A program made the position numbers and the translations under genes. From Plantago ovata (lineage: Eukaryota; Streptophyta; Magnoliopsida; Lamiales; Plantaginaceae): a stretch of 64,000 bases of DNA. Below, piece after piece: positions 21,601 through 33,191 of this stretch. Location of the stretch: contig CM051458.1 in NCBI GenBank assembly GCA_028274465.1, positions 17,809,566-17,873,565 of the forward strand, written 5' to 3'. Position 1 is the first letter of the stretch. Every line of letters starts with the position of its first letter. Under the pieces are notes generated by a model. It did no database searches, was not told the DNA's origin, and was given only the letters and a program-made list of their open reading frames with translations.

Positions 21601-22895
21601 TCTGAATCTGAGTCAGAGGTAGAATTATTTACCTGGACCGGCCATGAGGCAGAATTCGTAGTTTGACACATCTGGATAAGCTTCCGTAGTTATTCCACAC
21701 ACTTCTTTGCCAATCTCCACGTCTAGAGTGGCTTCTTCATCGTCGGTGTCTGAACCTTCATCCTCACTGTCTTCGGAGCTTGTGTCAATGCATAATGCAT
21801 CGATTTTTTGCTTGAAGCTTCTTCTTTTCTTCAGCAATGAAAGCTCTTTTGAACTTCTTCTTCTTTTCAGCAGATTTGCCTTTCAGCAAAGGGCAATTAG
21901 CTTTGAAGTGTCCAGGCTTTTCTCAGTAAAAACATAGATAATTTCCAACTGCTGGTTCTTCTGATGATGTAGCTTGCTGAGCTTGCTTGTTCAGCGAGCT
22001 AGTATCATTCTTGTACTTATGGTAGTTGTTACCAAGATGCTTTTTCAGCTTCTCTTTTGCTTTCGCCTTTCAAGTTCCTTACTGATCAACTTCTTCATGT
22101 TTTTAACAACTAAAGCATTTTCATCAGTAGGCTCTTATCATTCTTCTTTTCAGAAGATGACGGCTTTGCAGCAAGAGCAATGTTTTGCGATTTTTCAGCA
22201 AACACATTTTCTCTTTGCTTTGTCTCATAATTAACAGTAGCAAGATGAGAGAACAACTCAGTTGGTGTAATGTCAGGCATTCCTTGATTATAATAGAAAT
22301 TCTGAGTATGGATCCATTCTTGATTCAAACTTCTGATGATAGTTTTCACTTTCTCAGAATCTGAATAATGATTTCCAACACCCAGCACTGCCATTTCACT
22401 AACAAGAGTCGTGAATCTGAAGTCCAAGTCTTCCAGTGACTCGTTAGCACCTTGCTTAAAGTTTTGAAACTTCAGCTTAAGTACTTCAAGTTTGTTTTCC
22501 TTGGTCTTGTCAGATCTAGCACAAAGATCTTGAACCATTTTCCAAGCCTCCTTAGCAGTCTTAGCACCCCACAGTTTGCACTGTATGGTATCCGGAGTTG
22601 ATCTGATGATGATATTTCTTGCTTGGCCATCAAGACGGAATCTCTTAGCTTCGTCAGAAGTCCATTCCTCTCTTGGTTTTGGCACAACAGTATCTGAAGG
22701 TTCGCCAAGGATGGTTTCCTTCCCAGCTTCAGTGGTCTTGTGAGGGAAACTCCTTTCAATCTTAGTGATCTTGATAGGTCCATGATTAATGACGGTTACC
22801 ATCTCATCACTAATGACCTCAAGATGTAACATCATGTTGTTTCGCCATTTCTCGTAATTTTCCAGCTTCAGCAAAGGAGCATCTCCTAAAGACAT
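21601..22895 (-). pseudogene. Element S gag
   Basis: Copia-type gag begins MSLGDAPLLKLENYEKWRNN at 22895, with the hallmark W in EKWRNNMMLHL. It continues with LWGAKTAKEAWKMVQDLCA, LKLKFQNFKQGANESLEDLD and FRFTTLVSEMAVLG (UBN2/Retrotran_gag-like). Downstream an acidic stretch (TSSEDSEDEGSDTDDEE) and a degraded zinc-knuckle region follow. It would form the particle. The first 261 codons are open; the rest is broken. Confidence 0.8.
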
Positions 22896-22993
22896 CCTGT
22901 CAGCAAAGCACTACCAAACTGATCAAGTGAAAGTGATTTACGGAAAGCACTTAAGGGGATCTAGGTTCAGTGCAGAAGGCTAAAGAACCTCCT

Positions 22994-23005
22994 GCTCTGA
23001 TACCA
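22994..23005 (-). other. Primer-binding site, element S
   Basis: On the minus strand TGGTATCAGAGC lies two bases after the 5' LTR. It matches the 3' end of initiator tRNA-Met, as is standard for copia elements. Confidence 0.95.
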
Positions 23006-23007
23006 CT

Positions 23008-24696
23008 TGTTGGTCCCTTTAAACAACAAGAAAAGACTAGAGGGGGGGGGGGGTGAATAGTCTTTTCAAACTTTTGTCGTTTAAAAACTTTCTCAGCAAG
23101 TACTTATTACTTTTCAGTAATGAGGTTGCTGATACTTAACTTTCTCAGCAAGCGTAAGTTACTTTTCAGTAGCTTGGTTTGCTGATACTTAAAATCAGAG
23201 AGCGGAAGTCTTTGAAACAATACGTGCTCTTTCAGCAAGAAAAGGGATTCAGCAAGTGAAGTGAGTGACTGTGTACAAACAGATATAATTTGCTGAAAGC
23301 TAAATGCAGTAAGTAAATCACACAAACGCTTTTATAGTGGTATCTGAGAGTGGCGTAATCTCTCAACTAATCCACTTTGTCCTTTCTAGGACTGAATCCA
23401 CTAAGATATGATTGAGGTTCCTTACAATCTCTTATCTAAAGTGATTCAACAGAAACCAAGCACACTTGCTTTGTCTCCAACCTAAACTAGAGAACTCAAC
23501 CTTGTTCTCCACCAAACTTGGTACTTTTAATCAGCAAAACCTTGCTCGATTAAGTTCCCCCTGAATATCACGCCTGAAAGGGTGTATTTTCAGTTAGAGA
23601 GTTTTGGGGTGAGATAACTTAATTATAACTTATTCAGTTACAACAAGTAATCTAAGAAACACAACTTGGAATACTTTGCAGTAAACAAGTTTGATTGTTT
23701 CTGGTGTCAAGACTTGTTCTTGTTCGAAAGAAAGAACACTTAACTAATTTCTTAGCCGACTTTGTTCTACTTCTTCACAAGTAGCTTTTTCAAGCTTTAA
23801 GTCTTGGAACGGATCAATGGCAGTAAGAGTGTTTGAAGGTTTGTGAGTTTCTAAGCACAAGTGAGAGTTTGATCACGTTGTTGACACACTTCAACTCTTT
23901 GCCGGATGACCTCTATTTATAGTGCAAGTAAGGAGCCGTTTGAATTTCAAATCCTAAGGCTTTTGTTCCTTAACATGTCACTATCTTGCTTTTGTACTTT
24001 CAGCAGCAACTTTGTTTGTCTTCTAGTCTTCATGTCCTTCTCGTGTAAGCTTTGCATTAAATGCATATTTGAATAGAATTCAAACAGTAACAATGGAGCG
24101 CAATTTCACGTACATTCAGCAAGAGGTCACATATGTTCATCAGCAAGTGTTCATTCTCAGTTTCAGCAAGCACAACCTACTCTGTCTTTCAGATTTTCAC
24201 TTATGCAATGCTGTTGCTGAAAATTCCACTTTCTGAGTAACACGTGCCTTTACCAGTCTTCAGAAATCTTCAAGTCTTCAAGTCTTCAAGTCTTCAGATC
24301 TTCAAAAGTCTTCAAGATTCTGACCGGTTTCTTATTTGCTTCAATAATTTGTTTGTAATAAACAAAATATATCTTCAGCAAATGCTTCAATAGGTCTTTT
24401 TCTTTTCAGAAAATAAGATTCATTAAAGCTAAGCATCAATAAGATATTTTCTTTTCAGAAAATAAAATACATCATACGCTAAAGTGTCAATAAATTATTT
24501 TCTTCTCAGAAAATAAAATACGTCATACACAAAAGAAATAACTTATCTAAAACCTAACTAAGTCATCAGCAAAAACGTTCCTCTTTTACAATGTCCTTAA
24601 AATTCTAAAATCCTATGGACCTTAAGAGTACTAGTTACTGGACTGTTCTTAATTTAGCATGGTTAATTGCTCATCAAAATTACAAGTTTCCTAACA
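23008..24696 (-). repeat. Element S 5' LTR
   Basis: It is 1689 bp and over 99% like 11245-12922 by eye. It has a 12-base G run at 23042-23053 and a CTTCAAGT microsatellite near 24265-24290 that is longer than in the 3' copy. Confidence 0.95.
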
Positions 24697-25134
24697 GTCT
24701 TGCATAGAGATCTTTGAATCAATCTTGTGTCCTGTTGCAAGTATTAAGCACTACGAAGATAATATGGGTCTGACTTGTCAACAACTAACGTCCTATTGTG
24801 TTCCGTAATTATTCAACACTACGAAGATAATTGGTCTGATTGTCCTGATAATTATTCAACAACCTTCTAACCTCCAGATTCGACCCCTAGACTCCAAATC
24901 CTATCCGGAAACCTTCAGATACTCCAAATAGGCTTCTGGAACACCAATTCCTTGTAGACTTCAATATAAATGCCCGTAAATCTCCGAATTTCAACCAAAA
25001 CCTGTAAAATAAAATCTAAAGGGAAACGTGACACTATTCTAATAAAATGTACTAAAATATAGCTAAATTAACATAGAGGATAGCTAAATTAGGTGAAAAA
25101 GACTCGAATGAAAGTGTAAAATACACATTCATCA

Positions 25135-26636
25135 AACTCCACAAATCGAACCTTTGCTTGTCCTCAAGCAACTAAGCTAGACTCTAATACAAAAAACATG
25201 CAAGACTCAAAAATGGAGTTTCATGCCAAATAAAATGAACTAATCTACTGAATCTACCAAATAACATATGAACAAAAACCATACAAATCAAAACATGAAT
25301 ATAGGTTGAAGAATACCTCGATTGACTTATACACATCCACATAAGCACTTATGTCAAGACAAGATAGTCTCTCGTAACATTCTCTACCTGGACCTAGTCA
25401 GTGACGACGTAATGATGCATGCTAAGATACGAATGGTTGCCCCGTGCCTATGAAACTAAGGACTTACTGCTGTTCCACCATGTTAAGACTTTTCCTCAAA
25501 AGAGGTCGAACCAGTACTGGCTCTCATCAAACGAAGGAGGGTTTCCTATAAAAGATAACACTCCCCTATTCTACCCATCTCTCAAGTAAAGTCTTAAGCT
25601 ATTCACCACTTCCTGAATGGCAGGACGAGGGTGGTCTAGAACAGATAACACTTAAGACAAAAAGATAAAAAATAGAAAAACACAATTACGAACAATACGA
25701 AAAATGGGAAAGACTCAAACTTTGCTAAACTGCTATTTGGCTTTATTTTTTGGACCCTTCTTTGCTTTTTTGGGGTCTTCTTTTTTTTCTTTTTTTCTTT
25801 CCAGATTCTTTTTTCTTTTTCTCTCTTTTTTTCTGGAATTTTCTTTCTTTTTTTTCGATTTTTTTTTTTTAACCAGCAGTAGCATAACAGAAAGAGAAAC
25901 AAAATGACTCACACGACTTCCCCAAACCTATTCGAAAGAATAGGTTGGAGTACAAAATTCACGGAACAGGAAAATAAACTCACGATACGAAAAATGAAAA
26001 ACAGAAACAAGTCTATGATGGTGTAACCCCCTCCCCAAACCTATTCGGAAGAATAGGTTATAAACAAAGGATCACACAACCTCACACTACCTCCTTCCTA
26101 GGCATTTAGCAATCTCAAAGCATGGTGAAGACTTGTTGCCTCTTAGGTACATAATTACTCGGGAAACAACCATAAGACCCTAACATGCATCATCCTATTA
26201 TAAAGGCCTTCGTGAACCGCAGTAGAGAAAACATCACTAAGTGATGTCGAGACTACCTAGCTCAACTAAGTGCAATACATAAATGTGACAAACCAAGCAA
26301 GAAAAACTTCAATCTAATTCATAGAGATGAAGCATACGATTAATGGCATAGCTAGTTGATCTACCCAATAAAAAAGTTCAAAAAATCCGGCAATAAACTC
26401 CATATAAAACATGCAAGACTATCCTAGAAAAGCAGTAAACGTGCAAATGCAAAAAATTTAAAAAATTTCACGAGATTCATAAGCAAGATAAGTATAGAGA
26501 TAACCAGCGATAACCTCCTCCCCAAACCTGAACGTCGTCGCTCGTCCCGAACGTCGAAAGTGGATCCAAGGTGAGAGCTAATGCTTGTATAAGTTACCTA
26601 TAATACTCAATCAAACTCGTGAGAAAACAAAGCACA
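25135..26636 (-). other. Element C 3' non-coding module
   Basis: No gene is present. Read on the minus strand it holds the region after integrase (about 26510-26636, shared with E), two hairpins (26038-26059, 25925-25946; arms AACCTATTC/GAATAGGTT), a purine tract (about 25740-25875) and the polypurine tract next to the LTR. The lysine-rich frames across the tract are not genes. Confidence 0.75.
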
Positions 26637-29600
26637 CTAACCTTCAGTGGAGGTGGTAAGGGTAAGCGCAAGGTGATCAACCTCCCTTTGATCACTAGAT
26701 ATCTCGAAGTACGGCTTCACTCGTTGGCCATTCACCTTGAAGGTATTTCCCGTCTTTGGATCGAAGAGTTTAACAGCTCCATGGGGAGCAACTTCGAGAA
26801 TTTCGTACGGTCCATCCCAACGAGTACGGAGCTTTCCAGGAAATAGTCGAAGGCGAGAATTAAACACCAAAGCTTTTTGTCCAGGAATCAATTCCTTACG
26901 TATTACACCACGATCATGATAGTTCTTAGTACGTTCCTTGTAGATCTTGGCATTTTCATAAGCACCTAGTCGTAATTCCTCAAGCTCATCTAATTGCAAC
27001 AATCGTTCCTCGCCAGGCTTTCCCATATCAAGATTGAGTGTTTTAATGGCCCAATATGCCTTGTGTTCTAGTTCTACGGGAAGATGACATGCTTTTCCAT
27101 ACACAATTCTGTACGGAGTGGTCCCGATCACCGTCTTGTAGCTAGTCCTGTATGCCCAAAGTGCATCATTCAATTTTCCTGCCCAATCCTTCCTACTTGG
27201 CTTCACTACTCGCTCTAGGATCTTCTTGATTTGACGGTTGCTGACCTCGACTTGCCCCGATGTCTGTGGGTGATAAGGCGTAGCGACACTATGGTGGACA
27301 CTGTATCTCTTAAGAAGGGAGGCAAACGTTCTATTGACGAAGTGGGACCCTCCGTCGCTGATGATTGTCCTAGGGCACCCAAATCTCGAGAATATCACTT
27401 CCTTCAAGAACTTCATAACCACTGCTCCGTCATTCGTTTTTGTAGGAATTGCCTCTACCCATTTAGTCACATAGTCCACTGCAACAAGAATGTATTCATA
27501 GCCTCCACTGTTTGGAAATGGTCCCATAAAATCAATGCCCCATACATCGAAAGGTTCTACCACTATAGTGATGTCTTTAATCCACTGTAGTGCCCCCCAT
27601 AGTTAAGCTCATGGCAATGGCTCAGTATACTTTGTTGCTCTTCTTGTGGCATGCATCTCCTTAGAATCCCATCAGCTCCTTCCTTGAATAGATTCGGATC
27701 ATCCCATATGTAAGTCCTGCATTGCTTGGCAAGAGCTCTTTTGTCTGAAGCTGAAAAGTTAGTGGGGCAAACATTCATAGCCAAATAGTTTACAATATCT
27801 GCATACCATGGCTCCTCATTAGCCTTCATTAGATGCTCATCGGGGAGATCTTCATTAATGGGTATCGCATCAACAGGTATATTAGGTATTCTAGATAAAT
27901 GATCTGCTACTAAATTCTCCCTACCAGCTCTATCTACTATAGTCAAATCAAAGTCTTGCAGCAAAAGGACCCAATGGATTAATCTAGGCTTAGAATCTTG
28001 CTTAGCTATCAAATGTCTCAAGGCAGCATGATCAGTATGGACATTTACAGGATGACCAATTAAGTAAGACCTAAACTTCTGTAAAGCAAAGATAACAGCT
28101 AAAAACTCCTTTTCAGTAGATGTATAATTAACCTCTGCGGAGTCTAGAGTCTTACTAACATAATAAATCACACGATACTGCTTATCAACTTTTTGGCATA
28201 AAACAGCACCCATAGCAAAATTCGAAGCATCACACATAATTTCGAATGGAAGATTCCAGTCAGGCGGCACAACAATGGGGGCAGAAACAAGCTTTTCCTT
28301 AAGAGTATTAAAAGCAACTAGGCAATCATTAGAGAAATGGAAAACCACATCTTTACCAAGCAAGCTACTTAAAGGTTTAGCAATTTTCGAAAAATCTTTA
28401 ATAAACCTCCTATGAAATCCTACATGGCCAAGAAAAGATTGCAATTCTTTCACGCAAGTAGGCGGGGGAAGTTTTTCAATGATTTCTATCTTAGCCTTGT
28501 CTACCTCGATACCTCTTTTAGAAACTACATGTCCTAGAACAATGCCTTCTCTAACCATATAATGACTCTTCTCCCAGCTTAAGGTCAAGTTGCATTCAAT
28601 GCACCTTTTTAAGACTAGATCTAATCTTTGCAAGCATTCATCAAATGAATCACCAAATAGGGAAAAATCATCCATAAAACTTCAACAAATTTGGTTACCA
28701 TGTCAGAGAAAACAGAAAGCATGCACCTTTGAAAAGTGGCGGGAGCATTGCATAGTCCAAATGGCATCCTCCTATAGGCAAATGTTCCGAATGGGCAAGT
28801 GAATGTCGTCTTCTCCTGATCCTCTGGTGCAATCGGAATCTGGTAGAAACACGATAAACCATCAAGAAAACAATAGAACTTCCGCCCTGCAAGGCAGTTT
28901 AGCATGTCATCTATAAATGGTAAAGGGAAGTGATCTTTTTTAGTGGCGGCATTTAATCTTCTGTAGTCAATGCACATCCGCCATCCAGTGGTCTTCCTAA
29001 CCGGTACCAACTCCCCCTTCTCATTCTCTTCCACCGTGACTCCCGATTTCTTAGGAACTACATGTACCGGGCTCACCCATCGACTGTCTGGAATGGGGTA
29101 AATCATATCAGCATCTAACAACTTGATCACTTCCTTTTTTACCACCTCCTGCATTGCTGGATTAATCCTTCGTTGAGGTTGCCTAACAGGTTTGGCATCT
29201 TGTTCTAGAGTGATGTTGTGAACGCATCTTGTAGGGCTTATTCCTTTGATATCGCTGACCCCCCATCCTATAGCTGCGGAATTTTCCTTCAATAGTTCAA
29301 TCAGCTTACTTTCTTCATCGTCTGAGAGATGTGAGGAGACAATCACCGGCTTTTTCCGATTTTCTCCTAAATACACATACTTTAGGTGCGCAGGAAGCGA
29401 CTTCAATTCTAAGCTAGGTTCTTCAGGGAACCCTCTTTCTTCTTCTTCTTCATCCAAAGGTTCAAGTACCTCTTCTCCTGCGGGGATTTCTGGGGTGCTA
29501 TCCATTATTTCCACTAGTTCCCTTGCTTCTTTGGTCATGTAGCATGTCTTAGCTTGCATTGTTAGTGCTTCCTCAAGTGGTTCGTGGTCGCTATGGCTAT

Positions 29601-30018
29601 GATGAAATTTTGGAAATGCGGATTCGTACCAATCGACAAATTTTAATTCCTCCGTAACTTCTTTGTCTCTGACGCTGCATCCTACCAACTCAATATTTTC
29701 GCCCATTACCTCCATAGTTATTTTCTTGCCCTTAAGTTCTAGGCATGTGTTGGTAGTTGCCATGAATGGTCTCCCCAGTAGTACTATGTGCTCACGGACA
29801 TGGCTCTTTCCTTCGTCCGCGGATTTCATTACTACAAAATCAGCTGGGATTATCAATTTGTCCACTTTCACAAGGATGTCTTCTATTATCCCGACTGGCC
29901 TCTTCACACTTTGGTCCGCCATTTGGACCACCATATCAGTCGGTGTTAATTCTCCGAGTTCCAGTGCCTTGTATACCGAATACGACATTAAGTTGATGCT
30001 AGCTCCTAAGTCAAGCAT
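26637..30018 (-). pseudogene. Element C pol: protease, RT, RNase H, integrase
   Basis: Protease: LDLGASINLMSYSVYKALEL at about 29955-30015. RT (about 28600-29000): TGWRMCIDYRRLNAATKKDH, FYCFLDGLSCFYQIPIAPED, YRRMPFGLCNAPATFQRCML and [15 protein letters not shown]. RNase H (about 27900-28300): [36 protein letters not shown] and [11 protein letters not shown]. Integrase (26640-27560): [54 protein letters not shown]; the first two D and the E lie in these, and the C-terminal part resembles other Athila integrases. The gene order is that of Ty3/gypsy Athila. These enzymes copy the RNA and insert the DNA. The region is fairly well kept, with only a few breaks. Confidence 0.9.
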
Positions 30019-30165
30019 TGCCTACGTAGTTCGTCCATTCCCTAAGGCTATCTCGATGATGAAGCTGCCAGGATCCTTTTTCTTCATCGGCAATCCGGCA
30101 ATTGAATTGACCGTTTCAACCCCATTCACTTCCTTTCCTGAAGTAATCCTTTTGTTCTTCATCTC

Positions 30166-31635
30166 TCAGAAGAATTTCGTGTAAGCTGGAATATTCTGAA
30201 TCAACTCTAAGAGTGGTACATTGACCTCCACCTTTGACAGTCTTTGGAATAGGGGTGAATCTTGAATATCCTTCTTGACTGGTTTGATCCGACTCGGGTA
30301 TGGCACATGTGGCTTCGGGGGCACATATGGATTGGAAGATTTGTGGAGTCCTCCTGGCATGCTGGTTCCTTCCTCGGCTTCATCATCATCTATGTCTATC
30401 ACAGATGGTCTTGGTTCATCATTCTTCCCTGGAACTTCTGGAGGTTCTTCTGGACTTCCTCCAATCTCTTGTTCTGTACTTGCCCCTTTATTGACCTCAG
30501 TAGATTCTGCCCGCTTAGGACGTACAAAGTTAGGAATTTTGGTCATCTTTCCTCCTCGGAGCAGTAGATTCACCTCTTCGAACTCATTCTCCTCGGTAGC
30601 TTCAGCTTGAGGCTGCTCAGGATCAGCTTCAGTTATCTCCTCAGCAGGACTATGATTGTCCTGTTCTTTGGAGTCGGGAGGTGATTCGCTCGTCACGTCG
30701 GGTGGTTTGCTCACTACTTCTGGTGGGGTATCCTCGACTTCATTACCACACCTTCCACACTTCAGTAGGCTAAGTTCCTTGATCAGTTGCTCAGTTACTT
30801 CGATCGCTTCAAAAGCCTTCCCGATGCGATGATTGTTCTCAACCTGCCCTGCGTGTGCTACTTCGAAGACACTCTCTATGGCTTTTATTCCTGCGTAAAA
30901 TGCAAGTTCCTCCTCCTCACTGAGGTCTTCGTCCTCAGAATAGTTGTCGTATACCCCCTCAGTATCGACTTGATTTGAGTATATGTTGGCGACTTTGTTC
31001 GACATGATTTTCTCGGATTGTGCAGATCCATTGGCGTACGTTTGAAAGACCTTCATTGCCTCTTCAACTGTACATTCTTCCAAACCTCCACATATCCCAT
31101 CTATTTGAAGCCTAACTTCATCTCGTAGTCCTCCAACAAAAAACCAAATTAGCTCCCCATCGTCGAAACGGTGGTGGGGGCACTCACGTTTATACAGCTC
31201 AAAACGTTCATAGGTGTCACAGAACCGCTCGCATTCTCCTTGCTTGAAGTATTCGATCCGATTCCGTAGTGCAATTGTCTCATGGTAAGGCATGAAGCGT
31301 GCCGAGAACTCCTCTACTACTTGGCTCCAGGTCTTTAGTGATCCTGGTGCTAACCTTGCTATCCATATCCTCGATTCATATCCCAAAGCAAAAGGAAATA
31401 ATTTCCTGCATAATTGATCCTCGGTGAACCCCTTTGCGGGAACTTTTGCTATCTCCTCTTCATAGGATCTGATGAAGCTTATTGGATTCATATCCTCTCC
31501 TTCTTCGAACCTTGGTATCATTCTCACTATGGTGCTTGTTACCTCGTACCCCGATAACTCTTCTTCTAAGTATATAGCTGACCCCCTCCTGACTTGCGAG
31601 AATGTCGGTGTCAAGCGGGCTTTTAAGGTCGTCAT
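30166..31635 (-). CDS. Element C gag, 489 aa open frame
   Basis: The frame starts MTTLKARLTPTFSQVRRGSA. The capsid domain covers about residues 30-210: FIRSYEEEIAKVPAKGFTED, RIWIARLAPGSLKTWSQVVE, EFSARFMPYHETIALRNRIE, RECPHHRFDDGELIWFFVGG. A CGRCGNE knuckle-like piece lies near residue 290, and the remainder is acidic and P/E-rich. It would form the virus-like particle. It is similar to the gag of element D but clearly different from that of B, E, F and G. The start is about 255 bp after the primer site. Confidence 0.8.
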   Translation of the reverse strand: MTTLKARLTPTFSQVRRGSAIYLEEELSGYEVTSTIVRMIPRFEEGEDMNPISFIRSYEEEIAKVPAKGFTEDQLCRKLFPFALGYESRIWIARLAPGSLKTWSQVVEEFSARFMPYHETIALRNRIEYFKQGECERFCDTYERFELYKRECPHHRFDDGELIWFFVGGLRDEVRLQIDGICGGLEECTVEEAMKVFQTYANGSAQSEKIMSNKVANIYSNQVDTEGVYDNYSEDEDLSEEEELAFYAGIKAIESVFEVAHAGQVENNHRIGKAFEAIEVTEQLIKELSLLKCGRCGNEVEDTPPEVVSKPPDVTSESPPDSKEQDNHSPAEEITEADPEQPQAEATEENEFEEVNLLLRGGKMTKIPNFVRPKRAESTEVNKGASTEQEIGGSPEEPPEVPGKNDEPRPSVIDIDDDEAEEGTSMPGGLHKSSNPYVPPKPHVPYPSRIKPVKKDIQDSPLFQRLSKVEVNVPLLELIQNIPAYTKFF

Positions 31636-31890
31636 ACCTGGAAATTTGTATCAGGAGTAACTCAAAACTAAAAATTAGCCTCGTTAGAAATTTCGAAATT
31701 CAAGAAAATTTCTGGATATCGAATACTACTAAAGCTAGGAAAGGTGTATTAGAAACAGACTAGGAAAGGTGATTAGAAACAGACTAGGAAAGCAGTATTA
31801 GAGAGAGATTAAAAAGAAAAACTAAATCTAATAGAATTAGGAATCTAAAGCTGTAAATAAAAACTAATTAAATAGAAAAAAGGAGTATAG

Positions 31891-31909
31891 TCCCCGGCAA
31901 CGGCGCCAA
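31891..31909 (-). other. Primer-binding site, element C
   Basis: On the minus strand TGGCGCCGTTGCCGGGGAC lies three bases inside the 5' LTR. It is identical to that of element B. Confidence 0.9.
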
Positions 31910-31912
31910 TTT

Positions 31913-33186
31913 GATGGACTGAGATTTGTCAGGTCCCGGTTCAGTCAAATAAATTTGTTATTTAGCCAAAGGCAATCCACAACTACAACTAAAACAGTAG
32001 TGTAGTAGTAGAATGACTCGAGTGTCGTTCTCTCAGGACTATACTAGCTTTATCAAATCTAATTAAGAATATAAATCAGCAGATAGAAAGCAATAGGGGT
32101 TTTCAAGCAGATAATCGAGATTGGTGATAGTATGGTCCTTCTTAACATAATGGGTGGATAATCATGCATAAATTCCTCGGTCTTCAATTGAGATCTTTGA
32201 ATCAATCTTGTGTCCTGTTGCAAGTATTAAGCACTACGAAGATAATATGGGTCTGACTTGTCAACAACTAACGTCCTATTGTGTTCCGTAATTATTCAAC
32301 ACTACGAAGATAATTGGTCTGATTGGTCGACAAGTGTCCATGCGTGCATAACAATCAATACAACATACGAGAATTTTGGTTGCAACTGATCAACGAAATA
32401 AAGAATTGACACGGAGTATAATGCGCGATATAGCCATTAGCATGATTATCTTCCCTCGCTAAGAATTCACATACTACCACCAATGATAAGTTTAGCTACT
32501 CATAATAGGCATGCAATCAATAGCAATCATAGAAGAAAACATATTGAAAGAAGAATAAAATAAGTAGATAAAAACTGTAAGATACAAAGTTACCGAAGGT
32601 TGTCAATCTCCGGATGATTGCGATCCTACGTGCTCCAATCTTCTATGAAAACGTATCCCCTAAGCTATGGAACTCCCAGGACAGGCCTCGGGAAGTTCCT
32701 CCCTAAAACTATAGAGAGAGGTGAGAAAGTAGGCTTGGAAAGATATGATTTTCGGAGAAAAACTGAGCTCTATATATAGGCCCCGAAATTGCCCGCGGCG
32801 GTTCGCCCCAGGATTCCGGCGGTTCGCCCCACAGTGTAAACGCGGAATTTCCGCGTTTTCGATGCGGTTTTGGATTTCTTCACCTTTTCGGACTCGGTTT
32901 CAGACTTCTAATGGCCTTCTAACCTCCAGATTCGACCCCTAGACTCCAAATCCTATCCGGAAACCTTCAGATACTCCAAATAGGCTTCTGGAACACCAAT
33001 TCCTTGTAGACTTCAATATAAATGCCCGTAAATCTCCGAATTTCAACCAAAACCTGTAAAATAAAATCTATAGGGAAACGTGACACTATTCTAATAAAAT
33101 GTACTAAAATATAGCTAAATTAACATAGAGGATAGCTAAATTAGGTGAAAAAGACTCGAATGAAAGTGTAAAATACACATTCATCA
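31913..33186 (-). repeat. Element C 5' LTR
   Basis: It is 1274 bp, with ends TGATGAA and TTCATCA allowing one difference. TATATATAG is near 32771-32779 and two hairpin-array units lie at about 32795-32835. It is followed by target duplication gtgtc at 33187-33191. Confidence 0.95.
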
Positions 33187-33191
33187 GTGTC

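Larger units (their letters stand above)
11245..24696 (-). mobile_element. Element S: SIRE/Maximus-type Ty1/copia element with accessory frames
   Basis: LTRs are 23008-24696 (5') and 11245-12922 (3'), each ending TGTTAGG...CCAACA on the minus strand. Target duplication gtctt is at 11240-11244 and 24697-24701. It has a tRNA-Met primer site and a polypurine tract AAAAAGGGGGAAATT. Gag, RT and RNase H are recognisable; a 100-N gap falls where more pol would be expected. Between RNase H and the 3' LTR lies ~6 kb with three large accessory frames, as in SIRE-type elements that carry an env-like region. LTRs differ by under 1%, about 0.3 Myr, the youngest element here. Pol is broken in many places. 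Confidence 0.9.
10972..25134 (-). repeat. Element C 3' LTR, split by element S
   Basis: The LTR lies at 10972-11244 and 24702-25134, with element S and its target duplication in between. It starts TGATGGA and ends TTCATCA. It is shorter than its partner at 31913-33186. Confidence 0.85.
10972..33186 (-). mobile_element. Element C: Athila-type Ty3/gypsy element with gag and full pol
   Basis: LTRs are 31913-33186 (5') and 10972-11244 plus 24702-25134 (3', split by element S). Target duplication gtgtc is at 10967-10971 and 33187-33191. Order on the minus strand is LTR, primer site, gag, protease, RT, RNase H, integrase, 3' module, LTR. This is the only element of its LTR family here with RT and integrase, so it represents the autonomous partner type. 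The LTR copies differ by about 2% and the 3' copy is the shorter. Gag reads open over 489 codons; pol has few breaks. There is no env-like frame after integrase. Confidence 0.9.

Noticed and set aside
25636-25907. Lysine- or phenylalanine-rich frames over the purine tracts (also at 5709-5897, 40954-41327, 43076-43425, 50103-50422, 53790-54138).
   Set aside because: They are simple-sequence reads of the A/G tract, present on both strands and without start context or domain, and lie in the non-coding 3' module.
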